From the NCBI GenBank assembly GCA_021613535.1, contig CP075493.1, positions 15,934,001-15,998,000 on the forward strand: DNA of 64,000 nucleotides, written 5' to 3'. Below are positions 34,665 to 45,965 of this stretch, piece by piece; within the stretch, counting starts at the first letter, position 1; every line of letters begins with the position of its first letter. Under the pieces are notes generated by a model that saw only the letters and a list, made by a program, of their open reading frames with translations, ran no database searches and was not told the DNA's origin. The translations under genes were made by a program, and so were the position numbers. This stretch comes from Adineta vaga. Taxonomy: Eukaryota; Rotifera.

Positions 34665-35179
34665 TGATATTATTCAATAGTTTTCAAATGTATTTTGATT
34701 TTGACGTTCTTAAGCTTCTCGAGATTCTGAGTGAGCAATGTGCTGACGATCTTATTCTCTTTATAGTTATTATTCTTTGTATGCGTCTTTATCATGTATA
34801 TGGAACTGACGTCAAAGGAAATACCGTTGGCTACAAGTAAATGAGTTTAGTTTTTCAAATAAATAATATCCTTAAAACATCTTCTATATTCCGACGAAAT
34901 TTTTATTGAATTTCTTCTCCCGACTAAAGGAAGTGTGTTGCGCAGAAAACTGACAGTAGAGTACATAACTTCTTGCCCTTACATTCCTTAGTGTTGTGTA
35001 CATTTCTGATAATGTATGTCAAGACCTTTTTTTATGGATTGATAGCTTGCGACTCGTGAACTATTTCCATATCGATCGATAGAGGATGTACTTATTTTCA
35101 GATGGAAAAAATCAATTAAAAGTTTTTAGTGACGTCGACGCTTTAACAAAATGTTTCGCCCTGCGAATAACATTAGTGG

Positions 35180-35215
35180 CGCTCGTCGAGGTAGACTCGC
35201 TTAACCCTCGACTGA
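35180..35215 (-). repeat. Dispersed block shared with 17699-17735
   Basis: It reads CGCTCGTCGAGG, then GACTCGC, then CTCGACTGAAT. The reverse complement of 17699-17735 has the same segments in the same order and spacing. Confidence 0.6.
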
Positions 35216-35355
35216 ATGACTAACAGTAAAAGTTTTCTCTTGCTGAAGTTATTCATAATAATTTGAATTTGACTATTCTGTACTCGTCATAGTCCTTTCT
35301 TTTAGCTTATAATCTTGAAAATCATGTCGTAGGTATTTAAAAAAAATGTTTTTTT

Positions 35356-35424
35356 TGACCTTTGACCCTGACACAAACAAACAAACTATTTTTTCTTATA
35401 TGACCCTCCTTTCAGTCGAGGGAA
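35356..35424 (-). repeat. Second copy of the AGGTCA-containing repeat block
   Basis: On the minus strand it runs from TTCCCTCGACTGAAA to GGGTCAAAGGTCA, as in 8638-8720, with a shorter middle. Confidence 0.6.
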
Positions 35425-35915
35425 CTGTAGTTCCTAGCATAACACATAACTAACCTTGTACCAAATTAAAACACATTGAAAACGAAATTTTCTGACACTG
35501 AACTGTATGGGTTATTAGAACTTTTCTGGTGTCATTTTGGTGTCAACATTAAGCTATTGTATGTTTTTTGGGATAAAAAACTATAAGACATGAGTGATTC
35601 GCCAGTGAACTTTATCGTTTTGTTTCGATATTTTCACACCATTCAATAGAGCTCGTCCAGCTCTGGAAAATTGTGTGTATCGCAAATTTTTAAATAGCTG
35701 GTTTTTTGTGATGAAAACATAAAAAACCACCTGAAAATGCTAAAACGTTACAGAATTCGATTTTTTTCATTTAAGGAAAACAACCAGGTATTTCATACTT
35801 ATTGAGTCAAGGAAATAAGTGCATCCTCTATTCATTGGTATATAAATGATTTACGATTTACAAGCTATGAATCCATAAAAAAGAAGTCTTGACATCCATT
35901 ATCCGAAACGTACAA

Positions 35916-36756
35916 AAGCTTTGAAATTATAAAAAATTCAACGGTAAGACTTTTTGCACTGTACTGGAAATGCGTTTGTATGTTTCTGTATCTCTGTCAG
36001 GTCTAAAGAAAACCAGATGAAAAGAACCATTCCAACGAACTCTGTCCTGAACAAGTCAATGGGGTTTCCGAGATAGGAAAGTCGAATGGCACCATTGGTT
36101 TGATAAAATTTGCATCTCGATATACTCAACCTACATAGAATGGATTGGTTCTTTTTGAGTTTTCTGAAACTTGAGAGCAACCGTGCACGGTGTCACTGAC
36201 AGAGTAGTTGACACAGCTTACGCTTATGCTGATATCTACATATTCGTATGAATATCTTTAATCTTCAGATTAGTCCTCATATGCCTCATATTGTCTTCTT
36301 ATGAAGATAAGCATTTAGTTGCTGACAGACTGTGGAAAGCGGACAAAGATTTAAACATACGCTTGGAGGGAGCTGTGCGTCAGTAGGAATGTTAATATTA
36401 CTTCCAGTTTGATGAGTTTTTTTTATGTAATCGATATCGCCACCATCAACTTGTCGGATAAGCTCAGATCTTGAGGGTGTTGGTGTTTACATTTACCAAA
36501 TAAATTACGAACATTCGAAATAAACTCTTAACTCTCTAATATCTTTGATTTACTTGCTTCTAATAGAATTCTAATAGAATTATTCTATGCAAATTCTCAC
36601 GTTATACATTTTTGATGATACGCCCACTCTCTGTTTAGCTCATTGTTTTAGCCAATATTAATCGATATTTGACTATAGTTCTTCTTAATTTCAATTACGT
36701 GCATGGAGTTCAAGAAAAAAATTAAGTGAGCAATCATTTTATTCACTTTATTTATA
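35916..36756. other. Intergenic stretch with a half hairpin
   Basis: No gene seen. A TCTTGAGGGTGTTGGTG half-arm of the hairpin family is at 36469-36485, with only a short TGGT...ACCA pairing after it. Confidence 0.45.
36469..36498. repeat. Half telomere-like hairpin, copy 14
   Basis: Only the G-rich arm (CTTGAGGGTGTTGGTG) is present. The C-rich arm is absent or decayed. Confidence 0.5.
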
Positions 36757-37230
36757 ATGAGTATTTATATTCATATGATAATTTATTATGATTTATATTA
36801 TACCATTAGTACATGTAACAAAGTAACAGTACAATGCAATCCATTACCGGGTTTCTATGGTGCTTTTCAAGCATTTTCACATTTAGTTATATTTAGTTGT
36901 TTACCAGTTACACTTATGTTTAGTTTTAGATTATTAACTTTAATTAATATTGATCAACAAAGACGATTAGTACGTCCAACGAATAATAATAATAATAATA
37001 ATGGTAGATAAAAACGAACACCTCGCTTGAATAATCAACTTTTGAAAATGTTATTTGTTCAAGTTTTATTAATTGTATTTATGACATTAGCATTAACAGC
37101 ACCAAGCAAATATGTTTATACAAATAACACAAGCATTTTCTTCTCTGGCATATTTAACCAGTTTTTATTTATTTACATATATATATATATATATGTACTT
37201 TATCTGAGAAGATATTTCGATACGAATTAA
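36757..37230 (+). pseudogene. Decayed 7TM receptor fragment
   Basis: The frame encodes a TM5-like segment (HLVIFSCLPVTLMFSF) and an IC3-like stretch ending in an Asn run. It then meets a TAA at 37009-37011 and continues in the same frame as RTPRLNNQLLKMLFVQVLLI, the TM6 entry typical of this receptor group. Past TM6 it becomes a (TA)n microsatellite (about 37166-37193). No N-terminal half is visible. The Asn run recalls the decayed receptor at 7256. Confidence 0.6.
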
Positions 37231-37545
37231 AACTTTTATTCATTCGATTTCTACGATATTTTTATTGTTTTAGGAGAAATCATGGATTGGCAATCATCAA
37301 ATTAACACAATAAACACACACTCGACTAAATCGTTCAATATACACATTAATCTTATCAACTTTGCCTATTATTTAATTATTTGTTGCGAAGAAGAAACTC
37401 TTCTATGAATAATATTTTTATTTGATTTTATTTGATAAATATTATAGCAAAATCATTATATGAACGTTTAGTAAGTTCAAACGGATGAATTTTAGAAAAA
37501 CGAAGGCAAAATGTGATATTGCTTTTGTTGAGGTTTTTGACTTTA
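37231..37545. other. Intergenic stretch between two pseudogenes
   Basis: AT-rich with no feature. Confidence 0.45.
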
Positions 37546-38261
37546 TCATTTAAAATATATTGAATGAAATTGTATAAGTAAATTAATTAAGTTTATATAG
37601 CAACATTTATGTATGGACGGTCGACACGTTTTCAACACGTCTTCTTTTCCATTTTCAACAATACCAATCAATGTTGTAACTACAGAAATTGCAGAGTTTC
37701 TTTTTACAACTATATAAGGACATTCATTATAATAATTTTCATACGATGTGGTTCCATTGCATTCTTCAATCATCAATTCTTTTAGTAGACCTCCAATAGT
37801 AGTTGTAATTGAAAATCGATTTGAAGTTAATGCACGCGGAACTATCTGATCTGTTGATTCGGATGATGTTAAGTAATCATTTAATTCATTAATACATGTT
37901 TGATTTTAAAAGCATTGAAGAGTCGATCGAAGTAAAGATTATTCAACAAGTAAACATCCAGAATAAAAACTGGTGCATCAACTATATCAATAATCTGATA
38001 AATAGAAGTTTGTATTTTGCACTTACTTGATCGATAACAATTACAATCAATACAGGGCGTTTCCCTTCAGGTTTTGTATTAGTATATAGTATATATATAG
38101 CAAAATTAATTCCTTTCAATGTAGAAAAAAATTACCAGTTGTTGATGATCGATCATTATCAATGAATGATTGTGATTGTGATTGAAATAATAATTCAGGT
38201 GTCAGAAATGCAGTTACATATTGAGTTAATTTGAATTGTATCAAACTATTAAAAATTGTAT
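37546..38261 (-). pseudogene. Truncated, frameshifted relative of the two-module membrane protein
   Basis: Minus-strand pieces match the module seen at 3-2735. There is a Cys-rich DCNC...SKC part (about 38060-38030), a segment ending in SNRFSITTTIGGLLKELMIEE (about 37830-37765), an ENYYNEC motif that matches the FYNACAP/FFNSCAP position, and the start of the terminal hydrophobic segment. The frame shifts near 37910, and residues after the last Cys are missing. Upstream, coding-like sequence (QFKLTQYVTAFL, about 38240-38200) runs up to the hairpin at 38262, where homology stops. It is non-functional. Confidence 0.55.
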
Positions 38262-38324
38262 TTTGAGGGTGAGGGTGAGGTGGAAGGTAACTTATTTACG
38301 CATCAATCTTGGCCTCACCCTTGA
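38262..38324. repeat. Telomere-like hairpin repeat, copy 15
   Basis: The left arm is TTTGAGGGTGAGGGTGAGG and the right arm is CCTCACCCTTGA. It has the TGAGGG variant of the unit and borders the truncated membrane-protein pseudogene. Confidence 0.75.
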
Positions 38325-38646
38325 TTTCCAAGCAAGAAGCTTTATATATTTGATATTCGAGATTATTCTTTGTCTTTATTGGTGTTTTTTCCAACAACAC
38401 ATGAGAAGTATGTACACAGTGGGTTTTTTCCAGGTGAAACTATTAAGCAAACATAATGTTCTTTTCTCTTCACATATAAATGGCATAGTATTCAAAAGCC
38501 AAGTTACAGTGTTTCCTCCATCTTGTGAAAAAATGTTGGATTTTTTTCATGAGAAATAAGACCATTTGATTTTACTAGTTGTCATAAAGTTTTAAAAAGA
38601 TTTTATCATTGACCTTCTCTTTCAGATTCTATTCGACGTTCTGTAC

Positions 38647-39117
38647 ATGGCGTTTCTCAAACGTTTTAGTCTTCAATATCAAGAATTTTTGAAAGATCCA
38701 GCTCCATTATGTTATGCACAACCCAATGATCTCGAAAAAGATCTCACCCATTGGAGCGGGTATATTGATGGTCCACCACAAACACCATATACCAATGGAC
38801 GATTCTATCTTAGCATAGATTTTCCGTCAGATTATCCATTCAAACCACCCATTGTTCGTTTCACTACACCAATCTATCATCCAAATATTAGTACAAAAGG
38901 TGAAATATGCCTCGATATTCTTCACTCTCAATGGTCTCCCGCACTGAGTATTCGTGCTCTCTTAGTATCAATATGTTCCTTATTAACTGATCCAAATCTT
39001 GATCATGGATTGAATCGCGAAGCATTGAAATGTTATGAAACAGATGTCAAACAATTTGAAACGATAGCGAGTCAATGGACACAAAAATATGCTTCGAATA
39101 AACTCAATTCAAAATAA
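38647..39117 (+). CDS. Ubiquitin-conjugating enzyme E2, UBE2D-like
   Basis: A single-exon ORF of 156 aa from an ATG. The UBC fold motifs are present: YPFKPP (63-68), HPN (78-80) and the active-site Cys88 in GEICLDIL, followed by WSPALSIRALLVSICSLL and DPN. By family knowledge E2s accept ubiquitin from E1 as a thioester on this Cys and hand it to E3 ligases. The sequence is clearly UBE2D-class but diverged (an FLKDPAPLCYAQPND N-terminal part), and the C-terminus extends a few residues past the usual 147. Lack of introns could mean a retrocopy. The gene appears intact. Confidence 0.9.
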   Translation: MAFLKRFSLQYQEFLKDPAPLCYAQPNDLEKDLTHWSGYIDGPPQTPYTNGRFYLSIDFPSDYPFKPPIVRFTTPIYHPNISTKGEICLDILHSQWSPALSIRALLVSICSLLTDPNLDHGLNREALKCYETDVKQFETIASQWTQKYASNKLNSK

Positions 39118-39590
39118 CTGACTTTCTTATTAACAAATGAATAATTTAAAAATATTTATTTTTTTATAAATTTTTCTTGAAACTAATGACAGTGAATCTA
39201 CAGGTATTGTTTGACGTTCGTGATATTTGAAGATGAGGATGTGATTTTCTTCTTTTTTTATTCAAATCTAAAGTATAAATGACATTATACTGACACAAAC
39301 CTTTTCCAACTTAGATTGATGAGTAGTTACGAAAAAAGTAAATGTTCTTAAGTTACGACTCATGTTGTGAGGCAAAGAGGAAGAATCAGCGATGGTAAAT
39401 AGAAAAATATAAAGGAAAAAAGTCGTTTATATGGCAGCATATAAAAATAACCACCTTGTGAAGTGCATACATATGTCATTTTAGAATGAGTCACTAGAAT
39501 TGATGAATAGTAGCATTTCTCTATAATTATTTATTTTGGAAAATACCAACTTACCTTTCAGATGCTTTTCACAGATAAGAGATGAAGAAT
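39118..39590. other. Intergenic stretch, nothing recognised
   Basis: AT-rich. It includes TTCAGATGCTTTTC (39557-39570), a near copy of sequence on the other side of the hairpin at 39591. Confidence 0.45.
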
Positions 39591-39646
39591 CTTGAGAGAA
39601 AAAATGGGTGGGATAGGTGACAGAAGAAAGAACACCCACACCCACC
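39591..39646. repeat. Telomere-like hairpin repeat, copy 16, inside a mariner relic
   Basis: The left arm (CTTGAGAG ... ATGGGTGGGATAGGTG) is imperfect. The right arm is AACACCCACACCCACCATTC. The mariner frame ends here. A 14-nt block, TTCAGATGYTTTTC, is found on both sides (39557-39570 and 39652-39665). Confidence 0.7.
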
Positions 39647-39649
39647 ATT

Positions 39650-39989
39650 CGTTCAGATGTTTTTCCACCGCAGTATGGGAGCACCCAAGCTGCTCTACTA
39701 AATACCGTGAGGTCAATCGAGGATCTTGTTCGATGAGCTGCTTTAAGAGATCCACATCCAGTTCCAATGGTCCACCGGGTCGAGGTAAATCGTCCAGTTC
39801 TAAGTTACCGTTCTTAAAGCGATTGAACCATTGTTGTGCCGTACGAATAGAGAGTACATCCTCACCCATCGTGCTGCATATATTGTGAGTTGCTTCCGTT
39901 GCCTTGTGACCCAGACGGAATTCATGAAGTAAAAGCACTCGAATCTCTCTATGAGAAAGATTCATTTTCAAATCATGATCAGCTTCCAT
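39650..39989 (-). pseudogene. Mariner transposase N-terminal fragment
   Basis: An ATG-initiated frame encodes about 113 residues of the mariner-type paired helix-turn-helix region. It has HREIRVLLLHEFRLGHKATE, then TAQQWFNRFKNGNLELDD, PRPGGP, and a second HTH ending in CSHTAVEKHLNE. The catalytic DDE/D domain that should follow is absent: the frame runs into the telomere-like hairpin. By family knowledge the N-terminal part binds the transposon ends. It is a relic with no inverted ends identified. Confidence 0.85.
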
Positions 39990-40959
39990 ATCGATGAATT
40001 TATTATCATTCGAAAGACATTCACACTCCCTTTATATACCTTTAGTATGAAAACTTCTAGGACTTTCTCGAATATTTTAGAACATTTTCAAAAAAAACGC
40101 AAGAACTTAGTTGCGAACCTAATATTTACATTTATTTCACTTGTACTCGTTGCCTTTCTCGTCGATAGTAAAGAAAATAATGTTATTTTTCTTCGATCGA
40201 AAACTATATATACACGAGAGTCTATACTTAGTCATTTCTAATCATAGTGTGACGATAGAAAAACAAATCAATTAAAACGCTACTCATATATTTTTCTGAA
40301 GAACATTTGATTTTTTTCACAGAGTATTTTATTAATTTAAAACTGAACATTATAACTCTGCGATGTCCTTACAGAACATATGGAATTCACGTGAGTTTTG
40401 CAAAGGTATATGTATGAAATCATAGAAAAATAGGTGAATGATACGACATTGATATATACTCATCTCGCAATAGGGTGAGGGTGAGTATTTGTCCTTCTGT
40501 TACTAACACCTGCACCCTCATCCAAGCCACGAACCTGACCATGATGATTATGATCAGTTTTAGTTTTGTATACGGTAACTTTATTACTATCAGCATAATA
40601 AAACAAATATGCAAACTACACTGAGCAATAAGAAGTTTAGATTTGTTGCATCTATATTAAACTCTTTTCTACCATTCTCATTTTAATTTGTATAATAAAT
40701 TCACTAGCCATTTTCTATCAATGCTTCTACTTCACCAGCATTATTATATGTAGATTCTCTGGTGCAAAACTTGATCTTGTTTTTTTATTCCGAGTTACTT
40801 TACTTTCACATCTCGTAGAATTGTTTTTACTAAGTTCTTTATCTGAGGTCTCGCTTCGGTTTTTTAAAGATATTTTCTAAACCGGTTGTAAAAATGTCAT
40901 GAATATTGAGAATATATTTTAGATTTTCTTACATAAATAATAATTTATGTAGTAAAATT
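39990..40959. other. Intergenic stretch with one hairpin
   Basis: No supported gene. A telomere-like hairpin lies at 40471-40526. Short ORFs have no family pattern. Confidence 0.45.
40471..40526. repeat. Telomere-like hairpin repeat, copy 17
   Basis: The left arm is TAGGGTGAGGGTGAGT and the right arm is ACACCTGCACCCTCATCCAAG. Confidence 0.7.
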
Positions 40960-41191
40960 TTTATTCTATCAGTATTAATTGATGAAGAATTTTCTCAACT
41001 CAATTCATTTCAATTTAAAAAATGGTTTGAATTGAGTTGTTCAACTTTGTGTTATAATAACTACTGGTAGTTCTAATATAGATCATTGGCATAAAACAGT
41101 CTATCCAATAGTATTAACTCTTTGTTAGAGAGTAACTTCGATTGATTATGAAAAGAAATTAAGACCGATTACTTTCTATAAACCATGTGAG
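40960..41191 (+). pseudogene. Short decayed coding fragment of unknown family
   Basis: One frame gives a protein-like run (LIDEEFSQLNSFQFKKWFEL) up to a TAG near 41069. A shifted frame then gives DHWHKTVYPIVLTLC and, after another stop, RVTSIDYEKKLRPITFYKPC. The mix of stops and shifts within plausible coding sequence indicates a dead gene. I do not recognise it. Confidence 0.35.
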
Positions 41192-42655
41192 TAGCAATCG
41201 AACAAAAATAGGGCCTTTGAAACTTTTAATTTTCTTTTAGATTTTATGCAAAAATTTATTATTGTTACTTGACCCTTGACAAGGATCGAAACCATTTGAT
41301 TGTTACATTCCTTCTATGAATAACATCCACAATCTATCAGCAACATCTTCGATCATCATCTTTATTTGATTGAAGAAGTCAGAATAAAAAAAATATTTAT
41401 TTGATAGATGTTCTATTTGAAACGATAAGCACAATAAAATGAAAGGTTGATTAATTGAAAATACCTATAAAGTGTTGGTGTTATAAGACATTATTCATTT
41501 CTTCTAGTTTCATTCCTTCTTTATTTGACTTATTCTCTCTTCTTCTCTTCTCCTGTCTTCTTTTGTTACAGACTCCATTCTGTCTGTGCGTGATTGATGG
41601 TCACGTTGTTTACTATTGCGTATATACATTTAGTATACGTATATATATATATACATGGAGTTTTCTCTTCATTGTTGTTGTTATTTAGTTAGTATCGTTT
41701 TCTGTTTTCTTCTGGTCATTCTCTTGTGTTCGTCTCAATAAACATATTGGACTCACACGCCTAGACGATCACTAACATAAAGAAAGAATTCTAACTACAC
41801 TGAAAACAAAAAAGGTGTTAGTCGAAACCACAGAGGGTTTCGTAGAGAAACTACGAAACGCTCAAAAAAGCTTAATAAACTGTTAACAAGTTGAATAGAA
41901 GCATGTTACGTTGGTACGAAACCTTTAGAAGGGTTTCGATTTCGTTGCAAAAATGACTTCGTATAACACCTTTTTTGTTTTCAGTGTGCCACGACGACAA
42001 AGAATTTATTTTTGATAAGTAACTTTTATTTGTTGTCTGCATGCCGAAATTATAGCAAAAACAAATGTTTTATTTAAATATTTAAATAGAGATAAAACAA
42101 TGAAATTAAAATATATACTGTATAGCGAAATACTCTTGCTATTTTATATCTTTTTCGGTTCAAACAAGATGAATATCTCGTTTTTTGTCTCATCACATTA
42201 TTTTAACAGATCATCTAATTTTCGTATGGTGAAATGTGTCAAAAACAAACAATGAAACATCTATTTTGAATAAAGAGTTTTTTATCACTCAGGGAATAAA
42301 GACATAAATGATAAGATATTATGTTGTTTTTTTCCAACATGAATCATAAGAAGAGATTTTTACCTCTTTTTTTCTTTTAATTATCGTACACAAATTGCTA
42401 TTAGAAAAAATTTGAAAAAAGAGGAATAATATTTTCACTAATCACAAGTTCCTATATGAAAATACAGTCTTTGTATAACATTGTAGAATTCATTTTTTAT
42501 TCTACACAATATATAATTTAGAAAAGAATCATTTATTTTAACAACTATGTCTTTTTTTGTTTCAAGATAAGACTCATATGATAGTATAAAAGAAACTGAA
42601 GAATTATTACTTTTTTTCATTTATACAGAAGAAAATTTGAGATATTATTTGAGTA
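41192..42655. other. Intergenic stretch containing a MITE
   Basis: Besides the element at 41797-41987 and a short (TA)n run near 41641, no feature is seen. Confidence 0.45.
41797..41987. mobile_element. MITE with 24-bp perfect terminal inverted repeats
   Basis: ACACTGAAAACAAAAAAGGT... begins at 41797 and its exact inverse ends at 41987, giving 24 paired bases. The 191-bp element has no ORF. An internal hairpin GTTTCGTAG...CTACGAAAC lies at about 41839-41861. If the element starts at CACTG, it is flanked by TA at the left and TG at the right, so a TA target with one change is possible. That would suggest a Tc1/mariner-type origin; the superfamily is not certain. Confidence 0.75.
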
Positions 42656-44145
42656 ATGAGTACAGATCAGTCGTCTGCAAATGAAGATTTAGTAGTACGT
42701 TTTAATATTAATGGAAAACCATGGCGTATTCAATCACGCTCATCGACTTCTGTTGCCGACATGCGTGTTCTACTTGAAAAAAGGCATAAATTATCTAATG
42801 ACATTCATTTTCTGATAATCAAGGTTATGAACTACATTTAAATGATGAAGAATCGACGAATATCAGCCAATTATTAAATAAAAACAATTTGATTCGATTC
42901 AGTAATGAAGTACAACCCTCAATTTCAGTGCGAGTTCCGGAAAGAAAAAGCAAGTCACATGAAAGAAAAATTGATCTTGAATGTGTTGAACCAATCAATA
43001 AAGTTACAAAAACATCATTTCAAGAACAAAAAGCATCGGATTCTACACAAAAAATGTCAGAATATAAAAATATCCTAGCAACTGATCTCGACACTGATGC
43101 ATGGAAAAAGGTATACGTTAATAATGGTCTTTTTTGTGGTGTTCGAATGGATAGAGATATTCCTGGGCGTGTTCTTGATCCTTTATTTGAAATTGATCCA
43201 TCTGATATTTTTAATCCAAAATTTCAAATTAATGATGATACATACATTCAGACATTTATGAACGAAAAACAATATCACAGTTCATTTGTTTCAAGTACAT
43301 TTTTTGACAGTAATTCTGAATTTTCTGATTCTTTCGTAAGTTTTGGTATTGATAAAGAATACTTCAAAGATAAATCGAAGATATTTACACGACGAACTGA
43401 ATATTCAACGTGTTCCTATAATATTCATCGCGTCACTGTACAGCTTGATTTATCTTATCTTAAATTATCATCTTCATTTATTAAAGATATCGATACTGCT
43501 CTGTCAGCTGATGCACGAAATGAAAAAATTATAAAATTGACGGAAGTATTCAAGAAATATGGTCATGCTTATCCACGTCGAGTTGTGCTAGGTGGTCATC
43601 TTTATCAGACAGGAATACATTCTGTCAGTAATGAAGCAGAAAGAGAAACAAACCGACAAAAGGTTGAGGCAGCCTTCAAAACTTTAATTTCAAAATTCAT
43701 TCCATCTAATATTGATTATGAATCTGCGAATAAATTAGAAATTAAAAACTTCGAACAAACTTCATTAGAACTATTCAAAGCTGTCGGAGGTGACACACGA
43801 CTGGCAAAATATCCAGAACAATGGCAACAAACTGTAGCTGATCCAAAGTTATGGCGTATCATTCACCAAAAAGATTACCAAGTCATAATTACTTTATTAG
43901 ACGAAGAACGACAAAGAAAATTTCAAGAAATTTTCACACATGAGCCGGTGGAATGTATATATCGATACCTTGCAATTTTTGGACAAAAACCGAAAATATT
44001 GTTTTGTATTTGCGCGATATGTGTTGCTGCGATACTTCTCGAAAGAAAAGGCGTTTTTCCTACATACGTTACAGTTCCGGAAGGAATATTACCGATTATT
44101 TCCTTACCATTCAGTCGCTTTTCCGATATATTTACTCACTATTAG
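42656..44145 (+). CDS. Ubiquitin-like domain plus MACPF-type protein, with a one-base frameshift
   Basis: The first frame starts at the ATG at 42656 with a β-grasp, ubiquitin-like segment. It is interrupted at a T-run near 42808-42811. The continuation lies in the next frame and stays open to 44145 (418 codons from 42889). The second part has a MACPF-like core: a YSTC segment, RRVVLGGHLY, a later GGD motif, and a WRIIHQKDY motif before the C-terminal hydrophobic span (about 43998-44030). By family knowledge MACPF proteins are membrane-inserting, often defensive, proteins. The role here is unknown, and a terminal membrane span is unusual. The frameshift could be a real lesion, a sequencing error in a homopolymer, or a sign of two genes. 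There is no intron signal at the break. Confidence 0.6.
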
Positions 44146-44519
44146 TATATTTTCACTTGAAATGCATTCAAGAGCCAGTAATACCCCAGTCGAAATCATC
44201 GAATGCTAATTATATTGTTGGACTTGAAAATCCAATTATAATTTGTATTTCTAAACTGTATCGAATTCTTTATTTGTCATTTATCATATGAAACAATAAA
44301 CTGTATCATTTAAAGGCATGACCTATTCAATTTCGAGATGATAGAAATAACTTTTTCTTCTGAATGATTCTAATGGTATTCAAGGCTATAGTGTTTTGTT
44401 TCATCAGCTCGCACAGGAATAGACTTTCATCCAGAAAGATTATCAAATACGACATTCCCACCGCAGCCATGACTTCATTTTGTTTCTGCCTAAAGTGCAT
44501 CAAATGCAAAAACGGAGCA

Positions 44520-44561
44520 GAAGGGCGGGTGTGAAGAAGATATACCCCTGCCCACATCCGC
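44520..44561. repeat. Degenerate telomere-like hairpin, copy 18
   Basis: GAAGGGCGGGTGTG at the left and CTGCCCACATCC at the right. The loop GTGAAGAAGATATAC is the inverse of the loop in the copy at 53042. Confidence 0.55.
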
Positions 44562-45574
44562 AACGAGAAATTGGACAAGTATCATTGCTTTAACTCTCAG
44601 TAATGATATTGAGTACATTCGTTCCTGTATTTTACTGTCCATTCTATCACATGCATATTCATAAATTATTATTAGACTAAAGAAAAACCAGCTTTATAAT
44701 ACACAAGAAATAGGCAAGACGACAACTGGACGAGTAAAATATGGATTAAAATTCTCTTTGATTCAACTCGCGCTGAAAAAAATTATAGGGATAAAAACTA
44801 TTTTTAACATTCTTTTTTTTCTGCGCCTAGTCAGAATGAAAAGAGAATAGAAAAAAAAGAAAAGGGTCTGTATTATATTCCTGGTTTTTTTCCAGTATCT
44901 GTTTGCCTCAGATAATTTCTCATTCCGTTAAGTTTAGTAGAGACAAGTCACACTATTTATTTTGGATTTTGTAAAAGTAGAAGAAGAAAAAAATCCCTTC
45001 TAAAATATATGGACTCTTTTCATTTCTCGTTATTCTTTCTGCACATGTGAAACGTCATCGTGAAAGAATTGTCGTTCTGTATTGCTGATAAATCATTTCT
45101 TGTTTTTTTAGCATTCTTTTATGTGTAATTATAACTGCTTCTAAAGTCATACGTATTATGATATGAAAATAAAATAAGAAGATCATAGTAGTAACCGACA
45201 TGAATTGCAACAGCACAGTACTTAAATCTGTTAGTCCCTCATCAATAATATCACTAACCGAAGCATCATCGAGTCGAACTGGTAAATAAATGGATTTATG
45301 TTTTTGCCATCTAAATAAAGAACTTTTTCTTTATGTGATTCATGCAGTAATAAGTCATGCAGAGCATCAACGACGAAACAATTACGAAGATTTTATTCTG
45401 ATTTGCTTAAATGTAAACATTCAAAATGAAAATGTATATACTGAACTTAGAAATATTATTAACTAGCGGAGATAACCGCTGCAAAGAGGACACAATTGAC
45501 GTTTTTCATCTAGAACAGTGCTTTTCTCATCACCCACTGGACCTCTGCGTTGGTATTTACCCGTCATCTATCAA

Positions 45575-45596
45575 AAAATCCTCACACCCTCAAGTT
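45575..45596. repeat. Half telomere-like hairpin, copy 19
   Basis: Only the C-rich arm TCACACCCTCAAG is preserved. Confidence 0.5.
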
Positions 45597-45965
45597 GCCT
45601 ACCCTGCCCTAGCTACTGTAATCCTTCAGATCGCCACTCAGCGCGAGTTACGTGTCTTCCACACGTCTTTCTCCTCCTTACTGAGACCCCTCCTATATCC
45701 CTTTTCACGTCTTGCATCAGGTCTTTTTTTCAGAACTTTTCGCATCTCTTCATTAGTTCTTTCCTACGGGTCTTGTCTCGCTATGCATACGATATACAGC
45801 TCATTTCCTTTCAAAATTCACTCCCACCGTCCCGCTGCAAGTCATTCTATAATTTATAAACTTCACTTCGACACCATACAGGTAGAGTAGTCATTTCACT
45901 TCAGATTCAGTTTTTTTGAGAACCCAACCCAGGCATTGCAATTGTGCATCTTGGATGCAGACACC

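Larger units (their letters stand above)
34994..35915. mobile_element. Foldback-type element with ~105-bp inverted ends
   Basis: The left end (34994-35099) and the reverse complement of the right end (35812-35915) share the ordered blocks GATAATG, ATGTCAAGAC, a T-run, ATGGATT, ATAGCTTG, and ATAGAGGATG(T/C)ACTTATTT. The interior (about 710 bp) has no transposase frame. It contains a CTCGTCGAGG...CTCGACTGAA block (35180-35215) and the inverted AGGTCA-containing block (35356-35424), both found elsewhere in the window. It is best read as an old non-autonomous DNA element. No clear target duplication is seen. Confidence 0.6.
44146..45965. other. Gene-poor stretch with hairpin remnants
   Basis: No supported gene. 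Degenerate hairpins lie at 44520-44561 and 45575-45596. From about 45480 the DNA turns pyrimidine-rich and less AT-rich, which creates spurious ORFs. Confidence 0.5.

Noticed and set aside
45426-45890. Two overlapping ORFs in a pyrimidine-rich stretch
   Set aside because: Both frames are open because of biased base composition; residues are Ser/Leu/Pro-rich with no domain.
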